The position numbers and the translations under genes were made by a program. The notes beneath the pieces are model-generated. The model searched no databases, had not been told where the DNA came from, and worked only from the letters and a program-made list of their open reading frames with translations. Source: Thermoproteota archaeon (GTDB taxonomy: Archaea > Thermoproteota > Bathyarchaeia > Bathyarchaeales > Bathycorpusculaceae). Taken from it: DNA of 11,042 bases. Of the stretch, positions 1 to 6,765 are shown piece by piece; positions within the stretch are counted from its first letter, which is position 1; the number at the start of each line of letters is the position of its first letter. The DNA is taken from contig JAAZFA010000110.1 in assembly GCA_012511995.1 (NCBI GenBank), forward strand, positions 1 through 11,042, in the 5' to 3' direction.

Positions 1-24
1 CGCTTAGAACAACATCCACGTTAA
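1..24 (+). CDS. Possible 3' end of an upstream gene (last 7 codons)
   Basis: Frame 1 reads RLEQHPR and then TAA at 22-24, leaving 14 nt before the radA ATG. This could be the tail of a gene co-transcribed with radA. Seven codons are too few to identify a family or to exclude chance. Confidence 0.25.
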   Translation, partial: RLEQHPR

Positions 25-38
25 AGCTGTGAATTATA

Positions 39-1112
39 ATGTCAGACGATTCCGAGAACCAAGCACTTGAAAAACAAGAGACTGAAAAATCAGAAGAAAA
101 AAGTGAGTTGCAAGCACGCCTAGAAGAAAATAAGAAAAAATTTGAGTTCATAGAAGACTTACCTGGTGTGGGTCCAGCAACAGCAGGAAAATTACGGGAA
201 CTTGGTTATCATACAGTAGAGTCATTAGCTATGGCTACCGCACGGGAACTAGATCCAGTCGGTATCAGCGAAAAAAAAGCGTTTCAAGTCATTGGAGCAG
301 CCCGTTCATCGGTGGGTATTGCTTTCATCCGCGCCGACGAACTATTTAAAATGCGCAAGACTGTTGCTCGGTTAACTTCTGGCAGCAAAGCACTAGACAA
401 AATGCTTGCTGGGGGCTTAGAAACTCAAACAATAACAGAATTCTACGGTGAATACGGCAGTGGTAAAAGCCAAATGTGTCATCAACTTTGCATAAACGTC
501 CAATTACCAACTGAAAGAGGGGGATTAAACGGTGGCGTCCTATACATTGACACAGAAAATACATTTCGTCTTGAGCGTATTGTTCAGATGGCTAAAGCCG
601 CAGGGTTAGAACCTGAACAAGCAGTTAAAAATATTATATATGCTGAAGCTTACACTAGCGACCATCAGATGTTTCTACTAGAGAACTCTGATGAAATAAT
701 AAAAGCGAACAATATCAAATTAATAATAATTGATTCACTCACAGCACATTTTCGCAGTGAATATGTAGGGAGAGAGATGCTTGCGCCCCGCCAACAGAGG
801 CTCAATAAACACATGCATAAACTCGTTGCTCTTTCTCGCGCTTTTAACGCTGTTGCAGTTGTCACCAACCAAGTTATGGCTAAACCAGATCAATTCTTCG
901 GTGATGCTATCCATCCAATCGGCGGCAACATTGTTGGACACACAAGTCATACTCGAATTTACTTACGGCGTGCTTCACATGGTCCTATACGTATCGCAAG
1001 GCTAGTTTCAAGCCCATATTTGCCTGAGGGAGAGGAAATCCTTAAAGTCACCGAGAACGGTATAGAAGATGTCTCTGAAGAAGAGAAAGTAACCAAATCT
1101 CGTGGACGCTAG
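39..1112 (+). CDS. radA: DNA repair and recombination protein RadA
   Basis: RadA is the archaeal RecA/Rad51 recombinase. It forms ATP-dependent filaments on single-stranded DNA and catalyses strand exchange in homologous recombination and break repair. The 357-aa product has a charged N-terminal tail (1-34), a helix-hairpin-helix DNA-binding domain (about 37-90, LPGVGPATAGKL), the FxxA polymerisation motif FIRA (96-99), Walker A GEYGSGKS (137-144) and Walker B LIIID (228-232). The L2 region follows TNQVMAKPD (about 276-284), and the typical C-terminal YLPEGEE segment is present. Length is slightly above the usual 320-350 aa because of the acidic N-terminal extension. The ATG is preceded only by a weak GTGA (28-31). 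The gene is intact and followed 2 nt later by a 161-codon ORF, suggesting an operon. Family assignment is secure. Confidence 0.97.
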   Translation: MSDDSENQALEKQETEKSEEKSELQARLEENKKKFEFIEDLPGVGPATAGKLRELGYHTVESLAMATARELDPVGISEKKAFQVIGAARSSVGIAFIRADELFKMRKTVARLTSGSKALDKMLAGGLETQTITEFYGEYGSGKSQMCHQLCINVQLPTERGGLNGGVLYIDTENTFRLERIVQMAKAAGLEPEQAVKNIIYAEAYTSDHQMFLLENSDEIIKANNIKLIIIDSLTAHFRSEYVGREMLAPRQQRLNKHMHKLVALSRAFNAVAVVTNQVMAKPDQFFGDAIHPIGGNIVGHTSHTRIYLRRASHGPIRIARLVSSPYLPEGEEILKVTENGIEDVSEEEKVTKSRGR

Positions 1113-1114
1113 CT

Positions 1115-1600
1115 ATGCCCATTGCACAAGCATTAGTAACAAGATACTTTCAACTCATAGTCAACCGACAATTCACAGAGGCTGAACGTGAGTTGGAACG
1201 TGTTAAACAGAAAATGCAAAAAACAGAATGGAATAGAGGATACTTCCGTGCGCTTTATGGCATGTATTTATCCCGTAAAAGCTCTTCTGATGATCATGCT
1301 TTTTTTTCTAAAGTTGATTTCAGTGACAAAGTCGTTTTAAACGACTATAGAAAAGAATTCCTTACTCATATGGGTAATGGGTTACACGGTGATTTTGATC
1401 GAGGATACTTTTCTGCTTGGGCAGATTGTATGCGTATCATTTCTCGCATGAATATTCCAACTCCAGAGAAGTCAGTAGATGAAAAAACAAAAATAGAGAC
1501 TGTTCGAAGTGACAAAAGCCAAATAACGATTGCTAATTTTTTAAAAGAGACGAAGGAAAATGAAAATATAATTCAAGAAGAAAAGAAAATCAGCGTTTAA
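1115..1600 (+). CDS. Hypothetical protein in radA operon with internal duplication and PIP-box-like tail
   Basis: I do not recognise this 161-aa soluble protein. Its ATG lies 2 nt after the radA stop with no clear ribosome binding site, so it is probably translated by coupling to radA. Two similar segments suggest an internal duplication: WNRGYFRALYGM (39-50) and FDRGYFSAWADCM (94-106), each in a helical stretch. The residues after about 115 are charged and probably disordered. Embedded there is QITIANFL (136-143), which fits the PCNA-interacting pattern Qxx(I/L)xxF(L/F) and resembles the PIP box of archaeal RFC large subunit. Inference: a PCNA-tethered accessory factor for recombination or repair. 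No catalytic motif is visible. The gene is convergent with the next one, with 3 nt between stops. Confidence 0.85.
   Translation: MPIAQALVTRYFQLIVNRQFTEAERELERVKQKMQKTEWNRGYFRALYGMYLSRKSSSDDHAFFSKVDFSDKVVLNDYRKEFLTHMGNGLHGDFDRGYFSAWADCMRIISRMNIPTPEKSVDEKTKIETVRSDKSQITIANFLKETKENENIIQEEKKISV
1520..1543 (+). other. PIP-box-like motif codons in the radA-linked protein
   Basis: These codons encode QITIANFL: Gln, two residues, Ile, two residues, Phe, Leu. The motif sits in a charged low-complexity C-terminal tail, which is where PCNA-interacting peptides usually lie. The final Leu in place of an aromatic residue is tolerated in known archaeal PIP boxes. Confidence 0.5.
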
Positions 1601-1603
1601 TTT

Positions 1604-1903
1604 TTAAATCGTTAAGACTCGAATTACTGTATAGAACAGCACAAAGAAAGCTATCCAAGAGAAAAAGTAAATTCCTATACCCGTTGTTAGGATTTTTGAT
1701 TGTTGTTCAATTTTCTTTTTTAATGGTATTTTAAGAAGATAGTAAGTTACAATGTAAACTGCAAGCGCAACAGTAATACTGTTAATTAAAACAGTGTAAT
1801 CAGCGGTCTGATAAATACCTGAAGCTGCTAATAATGCCGAGAGTAAACCAGCAGTTATACCCAATGTGACTCGTAACCAGTAAAGTTTAACAATTGGAGT
1901 CAT
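1604..1903 (-). CDS. Small polytopic membrane protein, function unknown
   Basis: This 99-aa hydrophobic protein shows about three membrane segments: roughly 8-28 (LRVTLGITAGLLSALLAASG), 36-57 and 72-95. A positively charged loop, KIPLKKKIEQQ, lies between the second and third and should face the cytoplasm. There are no catalytic motifs, cysteines or metal ligands, and I recognise no family. The ATG at 1903-1901 follows a GGTTAGGTTAC stretch that is only a weak ribosome binding site. A TTTTAAG element on the same strand (about 1949-1943) could be the TATA box, giving a leader of about 17 nt. The gene is intact and convergent with the radA operon. Confidence 0.75.
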   Translation of the reverse strand: MTPIVKLYWLRVTLGITAGLLSALLAASGIYQTADYTVLINSITVALAVYIVTYYLLKIPLKKKIEQQSKILTTGIGIYFFSWIAFFVLFYTVIRVLTI

Positions 1904-2020
1904 ATGTAACCTAACCTTAGTCTGTATTAGTTTTTGTGCTTTCTTAAAAGGATGCCTATGTATTAATCGTTTCTCCCATCCAACGACGTTATTTAAGCAA
2001 GTATTTGGTGAAAACAGTTA

Positions 2021-2028
2021 TTTTATAG
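2021..2028 (+). promoter_or_regulatory. TATA-like box of rqcH
   Basis: TTTTATAG is centred about 26 nt before the GTG at 2051, the usual archaeal TATA-to-start-site distance. Transcription would then begin at or next to the start codon, making a leaderless mRNA and supporting GTG 2051 as start. Confidence 0.45.
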
Positions 2029-2050
2029 TCAACAGCACTATAACGCATAC

Positions 2051-4120
2051 GTGGTGGATGGCTTGCGTAAAAAAGAATTCTCAAGTTTTGATATTACGGC
2101 CGCAGTCAAAGAACTCCAGCCTCAAATTGCAAATTCAAGAGTTAACAATATCTATCAATTCGGCGAAAAAACTGTAGTCTTAAAACTCTTTAAGACAGAT
2201 TCGCCGCCCATTCGACTAATCATTGAAGCTGGAAGAAGGTTGCATTCGACAGCTTATGTGGAAGAAAGCCCAGCTGAACCACCACCATTCTGTATGATGC
2301 TACGAAAATACCTCCGTGATTCTTGGCTAAGAAGCATTGAACAATATGAATTCGAAAGGATAGTGAGCCTCTTTTTTGAAACCAAGACAGGGACGTTAAA
2401 GTTAGTGGTAGAACTATTCGGTGAAGGCAACTTTATAATTACAAATGACCAGAATGTTATACTCCAAGCATTTGAATTTAAAAAGATGCGTGACAGAGAC
2501 ATCATTCGCAAAGTTGTTTTGGCTTATCCACCACCGAGTGGTAAGAATCCCTTTAATGTTACTAAACCTGAACTTGAAGAAACGCTGAAAAACAATGGAG
2601 AAAAACAAATCGTACGTACCTTAGCACGATATATAGGTATAGGGGGGATTTACGCCGAAGAGGTTCTGCTTTTATCTAGCATAGAAAAGAGCAAACTTTG
2701 CAAAGACTTAACAACCGCAGATATTACAAGAATTTTTGAGTCACTTAGAATTCTTCTCAACTCTGTTTTGGAGGGCAAGTTTGAACCAAACATAGTCGAA
2801 GACCAAGACGGCAGCTATATAGATGTTTTACCCCTCAAACTCAAACGTTATGAAGGCTTCAAAGCATTATCTTTTGAGTCTTTTAATGCAGCTTTAGACG
2901 AGTTCTTTCTACACGTTACTGCAGTGGAAAAAGCTGAAGCCACCGTTGAAGTGGATAGACTAAAGCAGGAGGTAAAACGTCTTCAGCGTATGGTGGAAGA
3001 ACAGGAGATATCGATTAATGAAGATGAAAGACGAACAATTCATGACAAACAAATTGGCGACACTATTTATGCTCACTTCCAAGAACTCCAAACATTTCAA
3101 GATCAACTTTTAAAAGCAAACCAACAAGGTTACGATTGGAAAGCTATCATCACACAGGTTATGGTAGCAAAAAGAACTGGTAAAACTCCAATGTGTTATG
3201 TAGATTCGTTTGACAGTAAAAAATTAGCGCTTAATTTAAAAATCGATAACTATCGTTTCAGCTTGGAGCTACGCAAGTCGCTTTTTGAAAATGCAAACGA
3301 CTACTATGAAAAAGGAAAGAGGGCAAAGGAGAAAGCACAAGGTGCACTCTTAGCACTTAATGAATCTAAAAAGAAACTGTCAGATGTCCTGCTTGATCTC
3401 AAAGATGCCGAACAACTCAAGAGTCTCAAACCAACACAAATAGTAGAAGCTCTTGCTAAACGTAAAGAAGAGATGGCCAGCAAGCAGTGGTATGAGAAAT
3501 TCAGGTGGTTTACTACATCCGATGGTTTTCTTGTTGTGGCTGGTAAGGACACTGTGAGTAACGAAGTTTTGGTTAAAAAGTACACCACAGCAGAAGATTT
3601 TGTCTTTCATGCAGAAATCACTGGTTCACCGTTTGTTGTCATTAAAACGGATGGTAAACAAGTTAGTGAAGCTTCTTTAAGTGAGGCTGCAGAGGCTGCA
3701 GCGTCTTATTCTCGTGCATGGCGTGAAAATGTTGGTTCTACGGACGTTTATTGGGTAAAGGTTGACCAACTCAGCAAAAGTGGCCCCAGTGGTGAATCAG
3801 TGCCGCATGGAGCTTTTTTTGTTTTGGGAAAACGAAATTGGTATAGGAACACGCTTCTTAGAGTTGCTGTAGGGGTAGTAATCGGAGAGAAAACATGCTT
3901 TGTTGGTGGTCCGATCAATTCAGTAAAGGTAAAAACTAAAAACTATGTGGTTATTCAACCTGGAGACTATCAAGGTAAGGAACTACTACAGATGGTGCTC
4001 CGGGCGTTGACTGCAAAGTTCTCAAAAGAGCAACGTGAAAAAGTTGGAAAAATCAGTATCGAGCAAATTCGAGAATTTATACCATACACTAAAGGCATAA
4101 TAAATCTAAAAAATGCCTAA
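2051..4120 (+). CDS. rqcH: Ribosome-associated quality control protein RqcH/NEMF (NFACT family)
   Basis: Members of this family bind 60S/50S subunits carrying stalled peptidyl-tRNA and recruit tRNA, in some lineages driving C-terminal tailing of the nascent chain. The 689-aa product has an NFACT-N domain (about 8-280), a central coiled-coil/helical arm (about 290-475) and an NFACT-R domain (about 479-600) with WYEKFRWF, then SDGFLVVAGKD, YSRAWRE and the VPHGAFFVLGKRNW segment (584-597), plus a C-terminal extension to 689. The Asp-Arg pair needed for tRNA recruitment in RqcH/NEMF appears as Glu102-Arg103 (YEFERIV). Start choice is ambiguous. GTG 2051 (MVDGLRKKEF) fits a leaderless transcript, while TTG 2063 would use GGTGG (2053-2057) as ribosome binding site and give a terminus closer to the family norm. 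The gene is intact and appears monocistronic. Confidence 0.93.
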   Translation: MVDGLRKKEFSSFDITAAVKELQPQIANSRVNNIYQFGEKTVVLKLFKTDSPPIRLIIEAGRRLHSTAYVEESPAEPPPFCMMLRKYLRDSWLRSIEQYEFERIVSLFFETKTGTLKLVVELFGEGNFIITNDQNVILQAFEFKKMRDRDIIRKVVLAYPPPSGKNPFNVTKPELEETLKNNGEKQIVRTLARYIGIGGIYAEEVLLLSSIEKSKLCKDLTTADITRIFESLRILLNSVLEGKFEPNIVEDQDGSYIDVLPLKLKRYEGFKALSFESFNAALDEFFLHVTAVEKAEATVEVDRLKQEVKRLQRMVEEQEISINEDERRTIHDKQIGDTIYAHFQELQTFQDQLLKANQQGYDWKAIITQVMVAKRTGKTPMCYVDSFDSKKLALNLKIDNYRFSLELRKSLFENANDYYEKGKRAKEKAQGALLALNESKKKLSDVLLDLKDAEQLKSLKPTQIVEALAKRKEEMASKQWYEKFRWFTTSDGFLVVAGKDTVSNEVLVKKYTTAEDFVFHAEITGSPFVVIKTDGKQVSEASLSEAAEAAASYSRAWRENVGSTDVYWVKVDQLSKSGPSGESVPHGAFFVLGKRNWYRNTLLRVAVGVVIGEKTCFVGGPINSVKVKTKNYVVIQPGDYQGKELLQMVLRALTAKFSKEQREKVGKISIEQIREFIPYTKGIINLKNA

Positions 4121-4141
4121 GCGAAACTATTACAGACAAAT

Positions 4142-4210
4142 CCACTGTTATTTAGCTCTGTCCACAGAACTGTTTTCATCCTTCAGCAGTGGTCTATTTT
4201 TTAGGTTTTT
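4142..4210 (+). terminator. Probable rqcH transcription terminator
   Basis: A 6-bp inverted repeat, CCACTG (4142-4147) and CAGTGG (4187-4192), is followed at once by T tracts (TTTTTT 4197-4202, TTTTT 4206-4210). It lies 20-90 nt after the rqcH stop. Archaeal termination depends mainly on the T-rich tract, so the hairpin may be incidental. Confidence 0.4.
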
Positions 4211-4570
4211 ATGTTTAAAGATATTTATTATAAAAATTTTCGTCGCATCTTAGGTCTTTTTTCAAAACGCTATTAAGATATTTCACACTCAGCTACAAAG
4301 GTTTTTTCCTATTCGTCTTTTTGTCACTATGATTTCGCTCAACCAACATAACAAGTCATTTGGTTCTTCGTCGGGAATACCATGCTTTGCACCTTCCAGA
4401 GGTAGCATCTTTTTACAAGGGAAGATTTTTTTTGTAGTTCTTCCATCTTCAAAAGTTGATAGTCTTGTGATTGAATAGTTGCAGTCACACAACCTTAAAA
4501 AATTCCCGTTTGCTTCTAGTTAACAAGTTCTTGTACGTCAATAGGGCTAAAACAACTTTGTGTTGATTTT
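4211..4570. other. Gene-poor spacer with one weak small ORF
   Basis: This A/T-rich stretch has no RNA gene, mobile element or convincing repeat that I can see. Its only coding candidate is a minus-strand ORF at 4289-4492. A TTAAAAAA tract (about 4495-4502) could serve as a promoter element for the rightward gene pair. Confidence 0.4.
4289..4492 (-). CDS. Doubtful small ORF or gene remnant (67 aa)
   Basis: The frame starts only with TTG (4492-4490), after AAGG, and ends in TGA. Without a start it stays open back to a TAA about 36 nt upstream. The composition is protein-like rather than random: three Cys before residue 30, KIFPCKKMLPLEG, then IPDEEPNDLLCWLSE. I know no family with this pattern. 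It may be a small protein with a TTG start or the surviving piece of a lost gene. Confidence 0.3.
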   Translation of the reverse strand: MCDCNYSITRLSTFEDGRTTKKIFPCKKMLPLEGAKHGIPDEEPNDLLCWLSEIIVTKRRIGKNLCS

Positions 4571-4873
4571 ATGACTCAGGGACAAACGGTTTCTAGATCG
4601 TTCATCGAAAGTGCAACGCGCGTGTTATTAAGGGTAGCTTTGGCTTTTGAACCTTTAGCTCCTACAGCAATTACAGTACTTATGAATCAACAGTTGCATC
4701 GCTACAAAGAGGGGGGCATTGTAAATAACTATAAAACAAACACCAAACGGCTCGGTAAATATCATTACCGTATAGAAGTTGATTTAGATCTTACAAATAT
4801 GCAAACCTACCATCTTTTAGGTAATATTTTTCCGCAGCAATTAAGCAAGTTCGGGAGGTGGTTCTGTGACTGA
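4571..4873 (+). CDS. Hypothetical protein (100 aa), upstream partner of a 52-aa gene
   Basis: This soluble 100-aa product is not recognised. A hydrophobic N-terminal half (about 10-38, ATRVLLRVALAFEPLAPTA) precedes a basic, Tyr-rich segment (45-66) and an alternating strand-like stretch YRIEVDLDL (66-74). The ATG at 4571 has no ribosome binding site, so a leaderless transcript or a later start (ATG 4682, residue 38) is possible. Its last codons contain the GGGAGGTG Shine-Dalgarno of the next gene, and the two frames overlap by 8 nt. That coupling is the best argument that it is real. I considered the small KEOPS subunit Pcc1, but the residue pattern does not support it. Confidence 0.5.
   Translation: MTQGQTVSRSFIESATRVLLRVALAFEPLAPTAITVLMNQQLHRYKEGGIVNNYKTNTKRLGKYHYRIEVDLDLTNMQTYHLLGNIFPQQLSKFGRWFCD
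4853..4860 (+). promoter_or_regulatory. Strong Shine-Dalgarno of the 52-aa gene
   Basis: GGGAGGTG lies 5 nt before GTG 4866 and is highly complementary to the archaeal 16S rRNA 3' end. It is the best ribosome binding site in the window and decides the GTG start. Confidence 0.7.
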
Positions 4874-5024
4874 GATAAATGGAAAAAAGGGACGTATGAA
4901 ATTAACCGTTGAAGTTGAAGTAAACGAGGAGCTAATGGTTGTAGTTAAAGATGCCATGTCAAGAGCTTCGAGTAAACTTCCGAAAATGATGCGTCGAGGT
5001 GGCCCAGAGGATAAACAGGTATAA
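4866..5024 (+). CDS. Small hypothetical protein (52 aa)
   Basis: GTG 4866 opens a 52-codon frame ending in TAA (5022-5024). The product has a strand-like start, MKLTVEVEVNEEL (11-23), and then an amphipathic helix, VVVKDAMSRASSKLPKMM (about 25-42). It ends in a basic, polar tail. There are no cysteines and no membrane segment, and I recognise no family. The strong Shine-Dalgarno and 8-nt overlap with the preceding 100-aa frame indicate a translated, coupled small gene. An internal ATG at codon 11 could also initiate but lacks a comparable binding site. Confidence 0.65.
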   Translation: MTEINGKKGRMKLTVEVEVNEELMVVVKDAMSRASSKLPKMMRRGGPEDKQV

Positions 5025-5096
5025 TATGCGGTTATTTGCCATCTAATTTTTCTAACATTTATATAGATTTTGGAATTGAGTTTTTTCTTGTGTTTC

Positions 5097-5174
5097 TGGT
5101 GGACGGAACGGGATTTGAACCCGCGGCCTCCACGATGCCAACGTGGCGATCATACCAGGCTGATCTATCCGCCC
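5097..5174 (-). tRNA. tRNA-Ala (anticodon GGC), CCA encoded
   Basis: The minus strand folds into a full cloverleaf. The acceptor stem is GGGCGGA/TCCGTCC with the alanine identity pair G3-U70. The D stem is GATC/GATC and the anticodon stem is CCACG/CGTGG, with loop TTGGCAT (anticodon at 5139-5137). The T arm is GCGGG-TTCAAAT-CCCGT, the discriminator is A, and the 3' CCA is encoded at 5099-5097. No intron is present. Confidence 0.97.
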
Positions 5175-5208
5175 AAATTCTACGGCTTCTGAATTCTACC
5201 CTTCCTCG

Positions 5209-5216
5209 TTTAATAA
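5209..5216 (-). promoter_or_regulatory. TATA-like box for tRNA-Ala
   Basis: On the minus strand TTATTAAA sits about 38 nt before the tRNA 5' end. Transcription would start near 5186, leaving a leader of about 12 nt to be removed by RNase P. Confidence 0.4.
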
Positions 5217-5309
5217 GCATTTCTTATTAAAAATAAGATAGCCTCCACAAAAGCAAGAATAGCCCTGAATCTAGTTAAACAAGTTAAATTTGCAGTCTGG
5301 AACCCGTTT

Positions 5310-6058
5310 TTATTTTGTTGCCTCAATTTTAATACTCTCAAGTGCCAATCCGTTGCATTGAATTTTACTAATATCGCGATCTTCAGAGACGATATTGACC
5401 TTGAAGCCTACTTGTTTAATCATATTTAGGTAATCCTCTTTTTGTACAGCTCCACCCACACATCTGCAAAGCATTTCGTCGTTATTTAGTTGTTCTTCAT
5501 TAAGCTTACCTAAGCGTACAATGTCAGATACGTACATTTTGCGGTTGCTTTTTAGTACACGATATGCTTCGTTAAACGCTTGTTGCTTATCGGGGGGGGT
5601 TAGATTAATCACACAGTTACTAATAATGATATCAACAGTACCATCAGATAGGCGTTTTTTCTATATCGCCTAACCTAAATTCGACATTTGAGTAACCATG
5701 TTGTTTTGCAAGGACCCACGCTTTTCAACCATGGCTTCTGTCATGTCTAATCCTATGACTTTACCTGTTTTATCGACTTTTTTTGAGGCTGAGCAGCAAT
5801 CGAACCCTGTACTACTTTCTAAATCAAGTATAGTGTCACCTTCTTTTATTTTACTAAAGGCGGTTGGGTTGCCACAGTCTAAGCCGAGATTAGGCTTTAG
5901 GAACAGCATTCATTTCTTCTTCAGTGTACCCTATGCTTTTGGATATTTTTTGGGCGCTTTCTTGGTCCATTCCTCCGCACCCGCAAGCACAACAAGAGTT
6001 GCTGTTAGTTGCGATTTGGGAATATGTTTTTTAACATTTTTCTTAACATCTTTTTCAT
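5310..6058 (-). pseudogene. arsM: Arsenite S-adenosylmethionine methyltransferase ArsM, multiply frameshifted
   Basis: ArsM methylates As(III) with SAM to methylarsenicals. Joining frames recovers nearly the whole family pattern over about 249 codons. The pieces are an N-terminal SQIATNSNSCCACGCGG, IGYTEEEMNAVP, LGLDCGNPTAF, LDLESSTGFDC, KVIGLDMTEAMVEK, GYSNVEFRLGDIEKTP, IIISNCVINL, and a C-terminal third ending at 5310. Cysteines matching the arsenic-binding triad are visible in GFDC, SNC and RCVGGAV. Frames break near 6051-6055 (A run, at the start), 6022, 5892, 5720 and 5646. Beyond the frameshifts, the SAM motif DLGSGxG reads DLESSTG, and the usual LKPGGR reads LKSNRK, so catalysis would be lost even if the frames were repaired. 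It lies just after arsR on the same strand. Identity is secure; loss of function is highly likely. Confidence 0.9.
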
Positions 6059-6083
6059 ATAGTTTACCTTCTGGGTAAATAGA

Positions 6084-6423
6084 TTATTTACAATTGTATC
6101 GGGGAAATGCGCTCTCGAATGCCTCTTTTGTTAATACGTTTAATAGTTCTGGGGTTAGCGCATCTAATACAGTAAAAATTCGCTGGTCAACGATTGTGTA
6201 CATTCATTTTGTTCCGTCTTTACGGCATTTTACTATGCCCGCGTCTTTTAGGATTTTTAGGTGTCTTGCAACGAGTGGCTGAATCAGGTTAAGGTCTGGC
6301 GTGATTTCGCAGACACATTTTTCTCCATTTCTTAAGTAAGTGAAGCATTTCCAATCTTATAAGGTCTGAAGGAGCGTGAAAAATTGCGGTTTTAAATCTG
6401 TTTTGATTATCTGAGATTGACAT
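6084..6423 (-). pseudogene. arsR: ArsR-family arsenite-responsive repressor, frameshifted and with an internal stop
   Basis: ArsR/SmtB winged-helix repressors release operator DNA when As(III) binds. Reading from ATG 6423 gives FHAPSDLIRLEMLHLLK. A one-base A insertion at about 6328-6330 then shifts the frame, after which the family pattern resumes: NGEKCVCEITPDLN, the recognition-helix region IQPLVARHLKILKDAG, then KCRKDGTK. An in-frame TGA (6206-6204) falls where Trp or another aromatic residue is usual, followed by MYTIVDQRIF and an end at TAA 6084. The CVCE cysteines (codons 6317-6309) are the known arsenite-sensing pair and are still present. Reconstructed length is about 113 aa, normal for the family. 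It is transcribed toward arsM, 26 nt away, and diverges from a ferredoxin gene. Confidence 0.88.
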
Positions 6424-6439
6424 TGTTTTTAAGTTAATA

Positions 6440-6460
6440 ATAACAATATTAAGTTGTTAT
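6440..6460. promoter_or_regulatory. Operator-like inverted repeat between arsR and ferredoxin
   Basis: ATAACAA (6440-6446) and TTGTTAT (6454-6460) form a perfect 7-bp inverted repeat with a 7-nt spacer. It lies in the 58-nt divergent gap and overlaps the TTATAAAT element (6457-6464). Size, symmetry and position fit an ArsR binding site controlling both directions. Confidence 0.5.
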
Positions 6461-6464
6461 AAAT
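6457..6464 (-). promoter_or_regulatory. TATA-like box of arsR
   Basis: On the minus strand this reads ATTTATAA, about 37 nt before the arsR ATG, predicting a leader of about 11 nt. It overlaps the right arm of the inverted repeat, so a bound repressor would block TBP. Confidence 0.4.
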
Positions 6465-6481
6465 GAATTTTAATGAGAAAA

Positions 6482-6746
6482 ATGTCTGACGAAATGTACC
6501 AACGAATTTAGGGGAAAAATATCTTGGGATCTCAAAATAAACTACAACAAATGTACTACATGCGAGAGATGCGTAGACTTCTGTCATGTGAGGGCCTTTA
6601 AATTGGATGAAAAGAAAATAGTAGTTAATCCAAACGTTTGTGTTATCTTTTGTCGTGGTTGTGAAGGTATCTGTCCTTTCGGAGCGATTTCTCATCCTGA
6701 CGAAGGGGAAACTCGGAAGATAATTAACAAATTGGAACATTCATAG
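6482..6746 (+). pseudogene. 2x[4Fe-4S] ferredoxin with one frameshift
   Basis: Small bacterial-type ferredoxins carry electrons between cytoplasmic redox enzymes. ATG 6482 reads MSDEMYQRI and then hits TAG (6509). One extra T at about 6506-6509 separates this from an open frame that continues RGKISWDLKINYNK to TAG at 6744-6746. That frame has two complete cluster motifs: CTTCERCVDFCH (C-x2-C-x2-C-x3-C) and CVIFCRGCEGICP (C-x3-C-x2-C-x3-CP), eight Cys in all. Reconstructed length is about 88 aa. Alternatively, translation begins at a non-standard codon after 6477, giving an intact protein. It diverges from arsR across the operator-like repeat, so it was probably arsenic-regulated and may have supplied reductant. 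The Fe-S region itself is intact. Confidence 0.8.
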
Positions 6747-6765
6747 TAGTTGTTGACATTTTTCG

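Noticed and set aside
665..950. Minus-strand ORFs inside radA, and similar ones inside rqcH and the propeller gene
   Set aside because: These overlap intact, recognised genes in other frames and show no domain or start signals.
4571..4873. KEOPS subunit Pcc1 or prefoldin subunit
   Set aside because: Length is similar but the expected strand/helix pattern and conserved residues are not present.
5592..5599. Run of eight G residues as a possible phase-variation or frameshift site
   Set aside because: The arsM frame passes through it intact (LTPPDK); at most it added one Pro codon.
5698..6078. 126-codon plus-strand ORF across the arsM region
   Set aside because: It is the antisense shadow of arsM; the minus-strand frames match the methyltransferase piece by piece.
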